7,272 bases of DNA from an uncultured Eubacterium sp. GTDB taxonomy: Bacteria > Bacillota > Clostridia > Lachnospirales > Lachnospiraceae. Both the position numbers and the translations under genes were made by a program. Under the pieces are notes generated by a model. That model ran no database searches. It saw nothing but the letters and a program-made list of their open reading frames with translations, and was not told the origin of the DNA. The DNA is taken from assembly GCA_947573465.1 (NCBI GenBank), contig CANPET010000078.1, positions 1 through 7,272 of the forward strand, written 5' to 3'. How positions within the stretch are numbered: the stretch's first letter is position 1; each line of letters starts with the position of its first letter. Shown piece after piece: positions 6,478 through 7,272 of the stretch.

Positions 6478-7272
6478 TCTACTACCTCCTTATTTATACA
6501 GGATGCTCCAATTAATTCCTGAAATATTTTACAGTTTCTGCTCAGTTCATCGTATGTTCCTTTACCTGCCAGTTCCCCGTTGTTCAATACAATAATCTGA
6601 TCTACCCGCTCCACTAAAGTAAGATCATGCGTAACAATAACTTTTGTTTTTCCCTCAAACATTTTAAATATAGAATCCTGCACCATTTCTGATGCGGCAG
6701 CATCCAGTGCAGACGTTGGCTCATCTAATAATAAAATGTCTGTATTCCTCAAAAATTCTCTTGTTAAAACAAACCGTTGTCTCTGTCCTCCTGACATAGA
6801 AACTCCTCCAGGCGAAACCATAGTATCTAATCCTGCCGGCCATTTCTCCAACAGTGTATTTAACCCTGCTTTTTCTGCAGCCTGCCATATTTCTTCATCT
6901 GTAATATCTCTTTTAATTCCATAAGTCAGCACCTCTCTGGCAGTTCCACTAAAAACATAAGCTCCCTGCTGGACATATCCTAACTTATCCCTTAATACAG
7001 GAATAGAAACATCAGATACTGAAACATCTCCAATTTTAACATTTCCCGCTTTTGGCTCATAAAAATGCTCTATCAGACTAATAGACGTTGTTTTTCCACT
7101 TCCACATAGACCGATTATCGCTGTAGCTGTTCCTTTTGGAACACAGAAAGAAACATTCTTAAGTGCTTCTTTTTCACCATAAGAAAACGATACATTATCA
7201 AATATAATATCTCCATTTTCTAATACTGCATTTTCTTTAACAATATTATCTTCCACTGGTGCACGGAGAAGT
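6474..7272 (-). CDS. ABC exporter, ATPase domain and linker; membrane domain beyond the right edge
   Basis: The frame is open to the window edge, giving 265 visible residues. They start with LLRAPVEDN, the usual linker joining the membrane domain to the ATPase in exporters, so the gene is a fused half-transporter missing its N-terminal half rather than a free-standing ATPase. In visible-residue numbering: A-loop tyrosine in SFSYG (about 31), Walker A GLCGSGKTT (54-62), Q-loop glutamine in YVQQG, signature MSGGQ (159-163), Walker B LLLDE followed by D-loop SALD, and switch histidine in VIVTHD. All catalytic residues are present. The Walker A carries a cysteine, which the partner lacks. A GTG at 7256 could be mistaken for a start but has no ribosome binding site and cuts the linker. 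Its stop overlaps the start of the second exporter gene, supporting a heterodimer. Confidence 0.92.
   Translation of the reverse strand, partial: LLRAPVEDNIVKENAVLENGDIIFDNVSFSYGEKEALKNVSFCVPKGTATAIIGLCGSGKTTSISLIEHFYEPKAGNVKIGDVSVSDVSIPVLRDKLGYVQQGAYVFSGTAREVLTYGIKRDITDEEIWQAAEKAGLNTLLEKWPAGLDTMVSPGGVSMSGGQRQRFVLTREFLRNTDILLLDEPTSALDAAASEMVQDSIFKMFEGKTKVIVTHDLTLVERVDQIIVLNNGELAGKGTYDELSRNCKIFQELIGASCINKEVVE
6485..6491 (-). promoter_or_regulatory. Ribosome binding site of the second exporter gene, inside the first
   Basis: AAGGAGG on the minus strand is formed by the Lys-Glu-Val codons at the end of the first exporter gene and ends 7 nt before ATG at 6477. Together with the ATGA overlap it indicates coupled, near-equal production of the two subunits. 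Confidence 0.85.

Noticed and set aside
6474..7256. A free-standing 260-aa ABC ATPase starting at GTG 7256
   Set aside because: The frame continues to the window edge and the preceding codons (LLRAP) are typical exporter linker; no ribosome binding site precedes the GTG.

Overview
This 7.3-kb window is AT-rich, and every gene I can support lies on the minus strand, so transcription runs from high to low coordinates. The protein types suggest an anaerobic, low-GC Firmicute, most likely a gut clostridium of the Lachnospiraceae type: an AgrC/ComD-like kinase with a LytTR regulator, a tiny ferredoxin:thioredoxin-reductase-like protein beside a thioredoxin, and strong AAGGAGG ribosome binding sites. 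That placement is inference; there is no rRNA or marker gene here.

In order of transcription: (1) the C-terminal nucleotide-binding part of an ABC exporter, cut by the right edge; (2) a complete 570-aa ABC exporter half-transporter, overlapping the first by ATGA; (3) a 305-aa cytosolic protein resembling trigger factor, with the ribosome-binding domain missing and the FKBP domain shortened; (4) a 109-aa thioredoxin with a CGAC active site; (5) a 66-aa six-cysteine protein of the ferredoxin:thioredoxin reductase catalytic-chain type; (6) an extended -10 sigma-A promoter; (7) a 424-aa membrane histidine kinase and (8) its LytTR response regulator, overlapping by TAATG; (9) the first 375 codons of an Xaa-Pro aminopeptidase (aminopeptidase P, M24B), cut by the left edge.

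Genes 1-5 are packed with overlaps or gaps of 27 nt or less, each complete gene has its own Shine-Dalgarno site, and no terminator is visible, so they look like one operon. The kinase/regulator pair has its own promoter but can also receive read-through. A reasonable reading is a peptide or protein export cassette with a dedicated chaperone and a ferredoxin-driven thiol-reducing pair, next to a peptide-sensing two-component system. No substrate peptide, AgrB-type processing enzyme, C39 peptidase domain or modification enzyme is visible; if they exist they lie beyond the right edge. There is no gene-free stretch longer than 300 bases, and I see no RNA gene, CRISPR array, insertion sequence or integration site.
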